Shown here one piece after another: positions 35,223-43,750 of a DNA stretch of 59,493 nt. A program made the translations under genes and the position numbers. This stretch comes from Candidatus Dadabacteria bacterium (GTDB lineage Bacteria; Desulfobacterota_D; UBA1144; Nemesobacterales; Nemesobacteraceae). The notes under the pieces are model-generated. The model ran no database searches. It was not told the origin of the DNA and saw nothing but the letters and a program-made list of their open reading frames with translations. Location of the stretch: contig JAPPFE010000034.1 in NCBI GenBank assembly GCA_028823955.1, positions 1 through 59,493 on the forward strand, written 5' to 3'. The number at the start of each line of letters is the position of its first letter. Positions within the stretch are counted from its first letter, which is position 1.

Positions 35223-36721
35223 AGTCCTCTCCTTTCCCTGGCTTCAAGGTATTTTTCTGCGATCTCCCTGTCGTCAAAATGAATTTTCTCAGTGCCGATT
35301 ATCTGGTAGTTCTCATGACCTTTTCCCGCTATAAGGACCGTGTCTCCAGGTACGGCCTTATCCACGGCGTTCTTTATGGCTTCCTCCCTTTCGGTTATTA
35401 CCACTACCCCCGGATCTTGGGGTTCTACCCCCTCGGTCATATCTTCTATTATCCTCTCCGGATCCTCCGTTCTGGGGTTATCCGAAGTCACTATCAGCAT
35501 GTCCGAATACCTGCGTCCCACAGCAGCCATAAGGGGGCGTTTTCCCCTGTCTCTGTCCCCTCCGCAACCCACGACAGTGATGAGTCTCTGAGCACAGAAA
35601 GGTTTCAGACACGCAAGCACGTTCTCAAGCGCGTCAGGGGTATGGGCGTAGTCCACAAAAACATCTATTCCCAGGCTGCTCTCAATTTTCTCGAGCCTTC
35701 CAGGGATGCGCCTGAGTTCACTCAGCGCTCTCCCGGTTGTCGCTGGGGACGAACCGAGAGAGAGGAGCGTTCCGGCTGCCGCCATCATGTTATAGAGGTT
35801 GTGTTTCCCCATGAGTTTTGAATCAAGTTCCACCTTGCCCCACGGGGTGGCCAGCGTGGCCTTTATACCTCCAGAATCAAGTGTGAAATTCTCCGCGAAT
35901 ACGACTGAGTCTTTTTTTTCCGTGGAAAACGTTATTTTCAGACCTTTTTTCGAGGCGGATATCCTGTTTGCGAAAGGATCATCCGCGTTTATTATCGAAA
36001 ACACCTCTTTTTTTGCGCTTTTTTCGAGAATTTCCGAGAAAAGCCTTTCTTTCGCCCTGAAGTAATCTTCAAGCGTCTTGTGGTAGTCTAGGTGATCCTG
36101 GGTGAGATTCGTGAATATCGCCGCGTCGAAGTGACATCCGTCAACCCTTTTTAGATCAAGGGCGTGCGAGGACACTTCGACCATGACGTTTGTCACTCCT
36201 GCGTCTTTCATTTCACGCAGCATGCTCATAAAAGCTATGGGATCAGGTGTTGTAAGGGATGCAGGTTCGGTCTTACCCATGTATCTGTTTTCTATTGTTC
36301 CCAAGAGACCCGTGTTTACCCCATCGGCTTTCCAGCCGGCTTCTATCATGTGAGACACAGTGGTTTTTCCGTTTGTCCCCGTCACCCCAACGACCTTCAT
36401 TGCAAGGGAAGGGTGACCATGGAAATTGGAGGCGACAATGGATGCCGCAGCCCTAGAGTCGCTCGTTTTCGCAAAGGGAACTCCGAGGTCCGGAATTTCC
36501 GCTGAAATCTCCTCAAGCAGAAGTGCCACCGCTCCCTTTTCTACCGCGGAGGCGACGTAATTGTGCCCGTCGGTGACTTTGCCCCTGATGGCAATAAAAA
36601 GAGACCCCGGTTCCACATTCTGCGAGTTGAGAGTTATTCCCGTAATTTCCGTATCTCCCGGATTCTTGGATCCAGTTATAGCTTCGATTCCTGCGTTTCT
36701 CAGAACATCCGCTAATCTCAT
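35219..36721 (-). CDS. murE: UDP-MurNAc-dipeptide meso-diaminopimelate ligase MurE
   Basis: MurE adds the third residue of the stem peptide. The 500-residue product has GTNGKTTVSHM (P-loop), TPDPIAFMSML and the SDNPRTEDP motif. DNPR is the signature of enzymes that take meso-diaminopimelate rather than lysine, so the wall is probably DAP-type. The start at ATG 36721 begins MRLADVLRNAG and overlaps the ftsI stop as ATGA. A longer frame to 36847 reads through the ftsI coding end and lacks family support. Confidence 0.97.
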   Translation of the reverse strand: MRLADVLRNAGIEAITGSKNPGDTEITGITLNSQNVEPGSLFIAIRGKVTDGHNYVASAVEKGAVALLLEEISAEIPDLGVPFAKTSDSRAAASIVASNFHGHPSLAMKVVGVTGTNGKTTVSHMIEAGWKADGVNTGLLGTIENRYMGKTEPASLTTPDPIAFMSMLREMKDAGVTNVMVEVSSHALDLKRVDGCHFDAAIFTNLTQDHLDYHKTLEDYFRAKERLFSEILEKSAKKEVFSIINADDPFANRISASKKGLKITFSTEKKDSVVFAENFTLDSGGIKATLATPWGKVELDSKLMGKHNLYNMMAAAGTLLSLGSSPATTGRALSELRRIPGRLEKIESSLGIDVFVDYAHTPDALENVLACLKPFCAQRLITVVGCGGDRDRGKRPLMAAVGRRYSDMLIVTSDNPRTEDPERIIEDMTEGVEPQDPGVVVITEREEAIKNAVDKAVPGDTVLIAGKGHENYQIIGTEKIHFDDREIAEKYLEARERRGL

Positions 36722-38598
36722 ATGTTCTGCTTGAGGATGAAAGTACAGTCTGTTCCCCTTCTTATCTTTTTCCCTGAAGGTGGATGCTGGCTGACCACGT
36801 AGCCGTTTCCTATGAACCTGACCGACACTTCCTCTTTTTCCGCCCACTTCATGACGGCTCTCGCACTTTTGTTCACCATGTCCGGCATGACCATTTTTTC
36901 AAGCTTTTCCTTGTCTGGAGGTATTTGCATGTAGAACAGGACTTTTTCAGTTATGGACTTGAAAATAGGTGCTGCGACTACCCCTCCGTAGTTATGTTCT
37001 CTGGGGTTCTCGACGATTACGACGAGGGCAAGACGTGGGTCATCAGCAGGGGCGAAACCGATAAATGACGAAAGATATCTGTTTTCGTAGTAAGTGCCGG
37101 TCTGCGGATTAGGCATTTGCGCCGTGCCTGTTTTTCCCGCGACTCTGTAGCCGGGAATGCTGGCGTTTTTGCCCGTGCCGTTTTCCACTACTTGTTCAAG
37201 GATTCTGGTGACCTTAGAAGCCGTATCGTAGGAGATGACTCTTTTTACAGATTCCGGGCTTCTTTCCATGAGAACCTTGCCCTCGGGTGAGACTATTTTC
37301 TTCACGATATAAGGCTTCATCAAATATCCGCCGTTTCCGATACTCGAAAGCGCGGTTGCCAGCTGGATTGCCGTTACCGATATTCCCTGTCCGAACGATA
37401 TTGTTGCCAGTTCTATATCTCCCCAGTCCCTTAGGCTCTGCATTCTCCCTGTGGCTTCCCCGGGAAGGTCTACTCCAACCGTTTCTCCGAAACCGAAATT
37501 CCTGAGCGAATCGTGAAGTTTTTTCTTTCCTAAGGTCTCCCCCATTTTCCAGGCGCATATGTTGCTTGAATACGTGATGGTCTCGGAAACCGTCAGGATT
37601 CCGTGGCCGTGCACGTCTTTTATTACTTTCGGGCCGATTCTCTTCTTTCCGTTTTCACAGTCATACTCGGTATTCTCATCCCCCATTTTTTCTTCAAGTA
37701 GGGTCGCCGCCAAAAACACCTTCAGCGTGGAACCGGGCTCAAAGGACATCCACACGGGGAGATTCTTTCTCGTTTTCTGAGAAAACTCGCCGAAGCGGTT
37801 AGGATTGAAAAACGGATAGGAGGCCATGGAGAGTATCTCACCAGTTTGAGGATTCATCAGGAGGGCGGCTCCCCTATCCGCTTTCATTTCCTTTATGCCT
37901 TTCTCGAGCGCAGTTTCCGTCATGTGCTGTATATTGGAATCCACGGTAAGCAGCACATCGCTTCCCTTCGTAGACTGTTCTTTCGCATTCAGCAGGACGT
38001 CGGATATGCTATTTCCCCTGCCGTCGGTTCTGATCCTCACCGTGGCTGGTTTGCCGGCAAGCATTTTTTCAAAGCCGTATTCAAGCCCCTCCACTCCCTT
38101 AAGATCTATGTTGGTGAATCCGATCGTCTGCCCGAGCAGAGAACCGTTGGGGTAAATTCTTTTCGGTTCCTCGGCGAAACCGACCCCCGAAAGACCCATG
38201 GCCTCTATCTTTTTTGCCGTCACGGGATCCTCTCCCCTTTTGATCCATACAAAGGGCTTGTCAGAACGTGTAAGACTGATCAGTTTGTTGCGGGACAGAC
38301 CCAGCGGTTTCGATATTGTCCGTGCAAGCTTGTCCGGGTTTTTTACTTCCTTGGGATTCAGATAGATCGAAGTTGCCCAGACGCTTGTGGCCAGAGGTTT
38401 TTTATTCCGGTCAAACAAGGTTCCCCGTACCGGAGGCATCCTGTAAACCCTGCTGTGCTGTTTTTTAGCCCCGGCGGAAAACTTCTCACTTTGGAGCACC
38501 TGGAGTTCAAAGGATCTGTATCCCAGAAGCACAAACAGACCTGTAATAAAAACTGAGGCAATATAAAACTTCCGTTTTTGTTTTTCAGAATCCCTCAT
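36718..38598 (-). CDS. ftsI: Septal penicillin-binding protein FtsI with C-terminal PASTA domain
   Basis: FtsI is the transpeptidase that cross-links septal peptidoglycan. The 626-residue product has a membrane anchor (about residues 11-28) and a dimerisation domain with GTLFDRN. The transpeptidase motifs are SxxK at Ser290-Lys293, SSN at 344-346 and KTG at 489-491. The last 65 residues form a PASTA-like domain (MVMPDMVNKSARAVM, then HPPSGKKIRRGT). PASTA on FtsI is common in Gram-positives and in deltaproteobacteria-like groups but absent from E. coli. ATG 38598 has AGGAAG upstream; a TTG at 38616 would add six residues. It overlaps ftsL by 14 bases. Confidence 0.96.
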   Translation of the reverse strand: MRDSEKQKRKFYIASVFITGLFVLLGYRSFELQVLQSEKFSAGAKKQHSRVYRMPPVRGTLFDRNKKPLATSVWATSIYLNPKEVKNPDKLARTISKPLGLSRNKLISLTRSDKPFVWIKRGEDPVTAKKIEAMGLSGVGFAEEPKRIYPNGSLLGQTIGFTNIDLKGVEGLEYGFEKMLAGKPATVRIRTDGRGNSISDVLLNAKEQSTKGSDVLLTVDSNIQHMTETALEKGIKEMKADRGAALLMNPQTGEILSMASYPFFNPNRFGEFSQKTRKNLPVWMSFEPGSTLKVFLAATLLEEKMGDENTEYDCENGKKRIGPKVIKDVHGHGILTVSETITYSSNICAWKMGETLGKKKLHDSLRNFGFGETVGVDLPGEATGRMQSLRDWGDIELATISFGQGISVTAIQLATALSSIGNGGYLMKPYIVKKIVSPEGKVLMERSPESVKRVISYDTASKVTRILEQVVENGTGKNASIPGYRVAGKTGTAQMPNPQTGTYYENRYLSSFIGFAPADDPRLALVVIVENPREHNYGGVVAAPIFKSITEKVLFYMQIPPDKEKLEKMVMPDMVNKSARAVMKWAEKEEVSVRFIGNGYVVSQHPPSGKKIRRGTDCTFILKQNI

Positions 38599-38920
38599 CC
38601 TGTTCTTCCTGTGCAACTATTACCTCTTCAACGAAAACGACATCTTTGTAACTGGCGAACCTGAATCCTTTTTTATCCGCCACTGGTTTGAGATGTTCAA
38701 GAGATTTGAGTTTTAAAATTTCGTGGTGAAGCATCACGGTTTCCTTTAAAAGGGCCCTTTCGACTTCTCGGTTTTTCGAAATCTCGTAACCGGTCCTTGT
38801 GTGTTCTACCTTGATTCGCAGAAAGCAAAGCGCAATTATCAAAGCGATACAGAAAATGATTAATGTACGAGAAAACAATCCCTTCTCTCTTTTTTTCCTC
38901 CCGGCAAACTTTCTTCTCAT
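38585..38920 (-). CDS. ftsL: Cell division protein FtsL
   Basis: The 111-residue product has a very basic cytoplasmic head (RRKFAGRKKREK), one membrane segment at about residues 17-35, and a predicted coiled coil (residues 40-80) ending in an acidic tail. FtsL joins FtsQ and FtsB in the divisome. The call rests on size, topology and its place between rsmH and ftsI, since FtsL sequences diverge strongly. Confidence 0.87.
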   Translation of the reverse strand: MRRKFAGRKKREKGLFSRTLIIFCIALIIALCFLRIKVEHTRTGYEISKNREVERALLKETVMLHHEILKLKSLEHLKPVADKKGFRFASYKDVVFVEEVIVAQEEQDEGF

Positions 38921-38926
38921 CTGCGA

Positions 38927-39907
38927 CTATACCCCCTCTGCAACCCTCATTTTTGAACTTCTCGCCTTGGGATTCTCCTCCACTTCCCTTCTTCCGGGCC
39001 GTACGACCGAGCGGGTCACCCTTCTTACCTGCTGAAATTTCCCGCATGCGCATACGGGAAGATCTGGAGGACAAGCACACGGGGAGTCGAGTTTTCTGAA
39101 CATGTTCTTAACTATTCTGTCTTCAAGCGAGTGAAAGGAGATGATCACTAGTCTCGCTCCTGTATTGAGGGTCTTTACAGCTTCTTCAATGAAGATCGCC
39201 AGATTGTCGAGTTCGTTGTTAATCGAGATCCGAAGCGCCTGAAAAGTCTTGGTCGCGGGATGCGTTTTTTTCGGATGAAACTTTTTGGGAATTGAGTTCG
39301 AGATTATCGAGGCCAGTTCGAAGGAAGTCTGTATGGGTTTTTTCGTCCGGCTTTTCACTATCGAGTTAGCGATTCTCCGCGCGAACTTCTCTTCGCCGTA
39401 TTTTCTCAGTATGTATTCAAGCTCTTCGCCTCTCATCTCGTTTACAAGATCGTAGGCGGAGAACTGAAGACCTGCGTCCATCCTCATGTCGAGGAACTCG
39501 TTTCTGTTGAAGCTGAATCCCTTACCGCTACGCTCGAGCTGGAAAGAGGAAATTCCCAGGTCGGCGATGATGCCGTCCACGTATTCTATTCCCATGGAAT
39601 TGACCGTGTTTTTAATGTGTATGAAGTTTCTGTTCACTATCTCTACTTTTTCCGCGTTGGCCGAAAGCCTGCCTTTCGCAAGAGAGATCGTGGCCTGATC
39701 GACATCCATGCCTATCAGCTTCGATATCGAAGGGTATTCATTGAGAATGTGTTCGGAGTGTCCGCCGAGACCCACGGTCGAGTCGACCACGATTGCTCCC
39801 TCCGGCAGGTCGAGGTATTCAACTACCTCCTTTACCATGACCGGGGAGTGGAACTGCTCCTGCGGCTCAGAACTTGCGCCCGCGGCTCTTATTCTCTTAG
39901 AGACCAT
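38927..39907 (-). CDS. rsmH: 16S rRNA m4C1402 methyltransferase RsmH
   Basis: RsmH methylates N4 of C1402 in 16S rRNA. The 326-residue product has FHSPVMVKEVVEYL, the SAM site DSTVGLGGHSEHIL and ADLGISSFQL. The C-terminus contains VIISFHSLEDRIVK and a paired Cys segment (CACPPDLPVCAC). ATG 39907 gives MVSKRI; a TTG at 39946 would overlap more of mraZ and is less likely. It overlaps mraZ by 11 bases. Confidence 0.96.
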   Translation of the reverse strand: MVSKRIRAAGASSEPQEQFHSPVMVKEVVEYLDLPEGAIVVDSTVGLGGHSEHILNEYPSISKLIGMDVDQATISLAKGRLSANAEKVEIVNRNFIHIKNTVNSMGIEYVDGIIADLGISSFQLERSGKGFSFNRNEFLDMRMDAGLQFSAYDLVNEMRGEELEYILRKYGEEKFARRIANSIVKSRTKKPIQTSFELASIISNSIPKKFHPKKTHPATKTFQALRISINNELDNLAIFIEEAVKTLNTGARLVIISFHSLEDRIVKNMFRKLDSPCACPPDLPVCACGKFQQVRRVTRSVVRPGRREVEENPKARSSKMRVAEGV

Positions 39908-40343
39908 ATCCGGCGAGCACCTCCCTGCTTTGTATGAAAGTCTCAAATGCCCCTGAGCCGTTTTCCTTCTCCCATATCTCCTTTGACCAGATCTCTATCT
40001 TTTTCAGCATGCCGACCAGAACGACTTCAGTTTCAATGGCGGCGTATGAGCGTAGCGACTGAGGAATGAGAACTCTTCCCTGGTTGTCTATAGGGCAGTC
40101 AACCGCGTTTCCCATGAGATAGCGTATTGAAGACGTAACCTCGCTGTCGGTTATGGATATCTTGGAGAGCTTTTTCTCGAGTTCGTTCCACTCCCTCATG
40201 GGATAGGCGATGAGGCAGCGGTCAAAGTTCGTTATTACGAAGGTCTCATCGGAATATTTCTTCCTGCAGACCTCCCTGAACTTCGAAGGAATACTGACCC
40301 TTCCGGTCTTGGTCATAGTATGTTCGTATCTTCCTCTGAACAT
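39897..40343 (-). CDS. mraZ: Transcriptional regulator MraZ
   Basis: MraZ is a double AbrB-like DNA-binding protein that controls the dcw cluster, including its own gene. The 148-residue product has the two repeats: MFRGRYEHTMTKTGRVSIPSKFRE (read in two parts) and DCPIDNQGRVLIPQSLRSYA. Directly ahead lies a periodic array of TGGCA boxes (40348-40393), the expected operator. It is the first gene of the 15-gene cluster. Confidence 0.96.
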   Translation of the reverse strand: MFRGRYEHTMTKTGRVSIPSKFREVCRKKYSDETFVITNFDRCLIAYPMREWNELEKKLSKISITDSEVTSSIRYLMGNAVDCPIDNQGRVLIPQSLRSYAAIETEVVLVGMLKKIEIWSKEIWEKENGSGAFETFIQSREVLAGYGL

Positions 40344-40347
40344 TTTA

Positions 40348-40393
40348 TGCTACCTTCTGCCATTATATGCCATAATATATTCCTGTTATGCCA
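40348..40393 (-). promoter_or_regulatory. Probable MraZ operator: 10-bp-periodic TGGCA boxes
   Basis: Read on the minus strand, TGGCA occurs at 40393-40389, 40372-40368 and 40362-40358, and TAGCA at 40352-40348. The last three are spaced exactly 10 bases apart, and the first stands 21 bases away, about two helical turns. The array ends 4 bases before the mraZ ATG. Tandem five-base boxes separated by five bases are the known MraZ site in E. coli (TGGGA type); the change to TGGCA is inferred for this lineage. Confidence 0.75.
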
Positions 40394-40401
40394 ATTCATA
40401 A

Positions 40402-40428
40402 ATTATAAAAAAACATGTAAAAAGTCAA
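40402..40428 (-). promoter_or_regulatory. Candidate promoter of the dcw cluster
   Basis: On the minus strand TTGACT (40428-40423) and TATAAT (40407-40402) are 15 bases apart. The spacer is short, but both hexamers are good. Transcription would begin around 40395, just before the TGGCA array, so bound MraZ would block it. Confidence 0.55.
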
Positions 40429-40500
40429 GTAACATTTTGAAATAGTTAGTCTTTTCAGCGGTTGAGCGGTAAGAATATAAGCCTAGATATTACTTTAATA

Positions 40501-40884
40501 ATGGATGATGCCGTGAGGGGGCATAAGAAAAAATACTATCCGTTGGGGCCGCAATTCTACTTGTTGGCTTATTTTGTATATACTCTCATCAGGGGACATG
40601 ATGATTCGGAGGGTGAGATTCCACATGGGATTGCTTCAGAAGAAATGTCTGTTTTTTTTATAAAGCTTGCCGACAAGAGTTCCAATGTTCTTTTGCAGGC
40701 GATACTCGGCACCTACGGGCACCTGATGTGGGTTAGAACCGAAGTTCCGAAGGAGATGATAGTAAAGGTGATCACCACTCCCGAACTTATTTCGGAAACG
40801 CGCAGGGTGCTGGAAGCGCTCAGGGGGGAAATAGAGTTTGATTTTGTCGACCCTCCCGGGAGCGGCGATCCGCCGGAGGACTAG
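40501..40884 (+). CDS. Small protein of unknown function upstream of murJ
   Basis: The product is about 127 residues. The best preserved part is the second half (SVFFIKLADKSSNVLLQAIL, then GHLMWVRTE, VKVITTPE, RVLEALRGEI). It resembles the short DUF4911-type proteins found in deltaproteobacteria, a resemblance I give with little certainty. The start is unclear: ATG 40501 and ATG 40645 are both possible, the second giving only the conserved half. The C-terminus is acidic with SGDPPED. The gene ends 7 bases before murJ, so the two are likely expressed together. It is divergent from mraZ. Confidence 0.6.
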   Translation: MDDAVRGHKKKYYPLGPQFYLLAYFVYTLIRGHDDSEGEIPHGIASEEMSVFFIKLADKSSNVLLQAILGTYGHLMWVRTEVPKEMIVKVITTPELISETRRVLEALRGEIEFDFVDPPGSGDPPED

Positions 40885-40891
40885 GATCTTC

Positions 40892-42445
40892 ATGGAAACA
40901 AGGGAAGACCATAAGGACAAGTGGGGGCTAGTAAGTTTTCTTACCCTGTTGAGCAGGATCGTCGGATACCTGCGGGACGTTGTGGTGGCGGCACTTTTCG
41001 GAGCGGGTTTCCAGACCGACGCTTTTTACGTCGCGTTTCGTATTCCCAACCTGCTGCGACGTCTTTTCGCCGAAGGCTCTCTGGCGGCGATTTTCGTACC
41101 CATATTCTCGGAGTACCTTGAGTCGGGGGACAGGCGAGGGGCGAAGGACGCCCTGCGTTCCGCGTTCACCGTGCTTTTCATCATTCTCGTTTTAGTCGTG
41201 GCGCTGGGGATAATTTTTTCCCCCTGGCTGGTGAAGCTCTTCGCCTATGGATTTGATCAGAAGACTTTCGATCTGGCGGTCTATCTTAACAGGCTTGTTT
41301 TCCCCTACGTGCTTTTTATATCTCTTACGGCTCTCGCGATGGGGGTTCTTAACTCCGTACGGCATTTTTTCGCACCGGCTTTCTCTCCGGTTCTTTTCAA
41401 TTTGTGCGTAATAGCAAGCGCCCTGTTTCTCTACAGGGAATTTGAAGTGCCTATAGTTTCTCTCTGCTTCGGGGTCCTTGGCGGGGGGGTGTTGCAGCTG
41501 CTGCTCCACCTGTTTTATCTTCGCGAAGAAAAGTTCATGTTCGGCTTCGCGAAAACCTTCAATCACCCCGCGGTCAGGAGACTCGCGGTTCTCATGTTCC
41601 CTCAGCTTTTCGGAATAGCGGTCTACAACCTGAACATACTCGTAAACACCCAGTACGCGTCCTTTATGTCCGAGGGAACGGTCTCCTACCTTTATTTCGC
41701 AGAGAGGATAATAGAGTTTCCCCTCGGGGTGGTGGCCGTTTCCCTGGCGACCGTTACGCTTCCCGCTCTCTCAGGCTACGCTGCGAGGGAGGATTACGGG
41801 GGTTTCGGCACAGAGTATCAGCGTTCCCTCAGGCGCATGCTGTTTATAATGGTGCCCGCAATGGTCGGGATAGTAGCTCTGCGGGTACCCCTATGCAATT
41901 TTCTTTACCAGCACGGCCAGTTTGATTACGTGGCGGTTATAAATACTTCCCAGGCCATCCTGGGCTACGGACTCGGACTTTTCGCGGTGGGCGGAATCCG
42001 AATCACCGTGCCCGCCTTTTTCGCCCTTCAGGACACGAAGACGCCGGTCAAGGTGGCGTTTTTCTGTTTTCTGCTGAACGCGGTCTGCGGGTTCGTTCTG
42101 GGGTTTGTCTTCTCGCTTGACCATTTGGGTCTTGCGCTTGCGAGTTCAATCTCCTCGGTGGTGAATTTCGTTCTGCTGGTTGTATTGTTAAATGGCCGTC
42201 TGGGACATTTTCTCTCCCGCGACATCCTTTTCTTTTCGCTCAGGATTCTCGCAATCGCGGTAATCATGGGTTTTGCGGTAAGCGCCGTCGCCGGTTTTTC
42301 TACTTGGAGCGAAAGCGGTTTTTCTCTTGACAAGGCGCTGGTTATGGCCGCCTCGGTAGGTTTAGGCGTCATTATTTATTTCCTGCTTGCCAGACTAGTC
42401 GGCATAGAGGAAGTGGAGATGTTTTCTTTTCTGAAAAGAGGGTAG
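40892..42445 (+). CDS. murJ: Lipid II flippase MurJ
   Basis: MurJ moves lipid II across the inner membrane. The 517-residue product has about 14 membrane segments and the MATE/MVF-family core SRIVGYLRDVVVAALFG, FRIPNLLRRLFAEGSL and AFVPIFSEY (here AIFVPIFSEYL). ATG 40892 has AGGA about 5 bases before it. It is next to the dcw cluster that makes its substrate, though on the other strand. Confidence 0.95.
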   Translation: METREDHKDKWGLVSFLTLLSRIVGYLRDVVVAALFGAGFQTDAFYVAFRIPNLLRRLFAEGSLAAIFVPIFSEYLESGDRRGAKDALRSAFTVLFIILVLVVALGIIFSPWLVKLFAYGFDQKTFDLAVYLNRLVFPYVLFISLTALAMGVLNSVRHFFAPAFSPVLFNLCVIASALFLYREFEVPIVSLCFGVLGGGVLQLLLHLFYLREEKFMFGFAKTFNHPAVRRLAVLMFPQLFGIAVYNLNILVNTQYASFMSEGTVSYLYFAERIIEFPLGVVAVSLATVTLPALSGYAAREDYGGFGTEYQRSLRRMLFIMVPAMVGIVALRVPLCNFLYQHGQFDYVAVINTSQAILGYGLGLFAVGGIRITVPAFFALQDTKTPVKVAFFCFLLNAVCGFVLGFVFSLDHLGLALASSISSVVNFVLLVVLLNGRLGHFLSRDILFFSLRILAIAVIMGFAVSAVAGFSTWSESGFSLDKALVMAASVGLGVIIYFLLARLVGIEEVEMFSFLKRG

Positions 42446-42603
42446 CCCCAGGCCTCGACGGCGTTTCGGTTAGTGTTGTCCGTTATACTGCATTGCGGTA
42501 TTCTTGGTAAGGCGGAGCCGATTCGATTTCTGCGTATACTATCCCTAGAGTTGATTGAGAAAAGGCGTGGCGATTACCGGGATTTGTAAAAACAACAAGG
42601 CTT

Positions 42604-43215
42604 ATGGACGAGCTTAATACTCTGAGCCAGGGTGAGCTTGAAGCGCTCAGGGAAAAGTACGAATACACCTTGAGGATGTTTCCCGACTCCGATTCGCTTC
42701 TCGCGCTGGCGGAAGTTCATCTCGCGCTTGGAGAGGTGACCAAGGCGAGGCGCGCGGTTTCCGATTTTACGGAGAAAAAAGGTGATAGCAGCCGGGCGAG
42801 GCTTATTCTGGCCCGGGCGCATCTTGTGTGCTGGAATGTCGCTGCCGCGGAGGAGGAACTCAAAAAAGCACTTTCTCTGGACCAGCGGAACACTCAGGCT
42901 TCAGACCTGTTGATACATGTATACAAAAGCGCGGGCAGAACAGCCGAAGCCTTCAGGGTCTCCCTGTCGCCCGTTCCGGATCCGTGGCGCCGGGTGAAAG
43001 AGGCCAGTGAGTCCGAAGAGCCTTCCCCGGAACCGGAGGAGAAAAACAGACCGCGGGCCGGAGTTTTCGAGACGGACACGATGCTTAATCTCTACGTTTC
43101 CCAAGGACTTTACGAGGACGCTCTGGGGATAATTGAGGTTCTCTGCGAGATGGAACCCGATAACCCGGTTTACAGAAACAAACGAGAAGAGATAATGGGT
43201 CTTCTTGGCAAATAG
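42604..43215 (+). CDS. Tetratricopeptide-repeat protein
   Basis: The 203-residue product is soluble and helical. TPR-like pairs are visible near residues 13-45 (LEALREKYEYTLRMFPDSDSL), 60-100 (LILARAHL, then AAAEEELKKALSLD) and at the end (YVSQGLYEDALGIIEVLCEMEPDNP). A Pro/Glu-rich linker (about 137-155) separates the last repeat. It is probably a scaffold for another protein; the partner is unknown. It stands between murJ and aroQ, with 158 bases of gene-free sequence before it. Confidence 0.75.
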   Translation: MDELNTLSQGELEALREKYEYTLRMFPDSDSLLALAEVHLALGEVTKARRAVSDFTEKKGDSSRARLILARAHLVCWNVAAAEEELKKALSLDQRNTQASDLLIHVYKSAGRTAEAFRVSLSPVPDPWRRVKEASESEEPSPEPEEKNRPRAGVFETDTMLNLYVSQGLYEDALGIIEVLCEMEPDNPVYRNKREEIMGLLGK

Positions 43216-43273
43216 AAACCCCGTTTGGTTTTTCTCAGCCTTTTAATTATCATTACTCCCGGTATTTTGTCCC

Positions 43274-43729
43274 ATGGAAATACTTGTTATCAACGGTCCG
43301 AATCTCAACATGCTGGGCAAGAGGGAGCCTGAGATTTACGGAAGTCTTACCCTTTCTGAGATTGAATCTTTTCTTTCTTCGAAAACCGACTCCCTGGGCG
43401 GAGACGTCGGACTTTCCTTCTTTCAGTCGAATTCAGAAGGGGAGATAGTCACCGCCGTACAGGACGCCTACGGGAAATTCGACGGAATAATCATAAACCC
43501 CGGCGCCTATACCCATACAAGCGTGGCCATAAGGGATGCCATACTCTCAACCGGAATGCCCGTTGTGGAAGTTCATATTTCCAACATATACAAAAGGGAG
43601 GACTTCAGGCAGAAATCCTTTGTCTCGGGAGTATCGCTCGGCGTGGTGTCGGGTTTCAGGGCGCACAGTTATTACCTCGGGCTTTTGGGACTGATTGAGC
43701 ACCTGAGGAAAGAAAGCGTCTCTTCCTGA
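43274..43729 (+). CDS. aroQ: Type II 3-dehydroquinate dehydratase
   Basis: AroQ makes 3-dehydroshikimate in aromatic amino acid synthesis. The 151-residue product has the start [17 protein letters not shown] with the catalytic Arg/Tyr region, [26 protein letters not shown] and [17 protein letters not shown]. The family His in HxSN is present in VHISN. It is a dodecameric cytoplasmic enzyme. AroE, the next enzyme, is encoded at 54288. Confidence 0.96.
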   Translation: MEILVINGPNLNMLGKREPEIYGSLTLSEIESFLSSKTDSLGGDVGLSFFQSNSEGEIVTAVQDAYGKFDGIIINPGAYTHTSVAIRDAILSTGMPVVEVHISNIYKREDFRQKSFVSGVSLGVVSGFRAHSYYLGLLGLIEHLRKESVSS

Positions 43730-43750
43730 ATTCCTCCCCGCGGAATTCTT

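Noticed and set aside
36722-36847. Longer N-terminus for murE
   Set aside because: The added 42 residues overlap the ftsI coding end and have no counterpart in MurE; ATG 36721 with the ATGA overlap fits.
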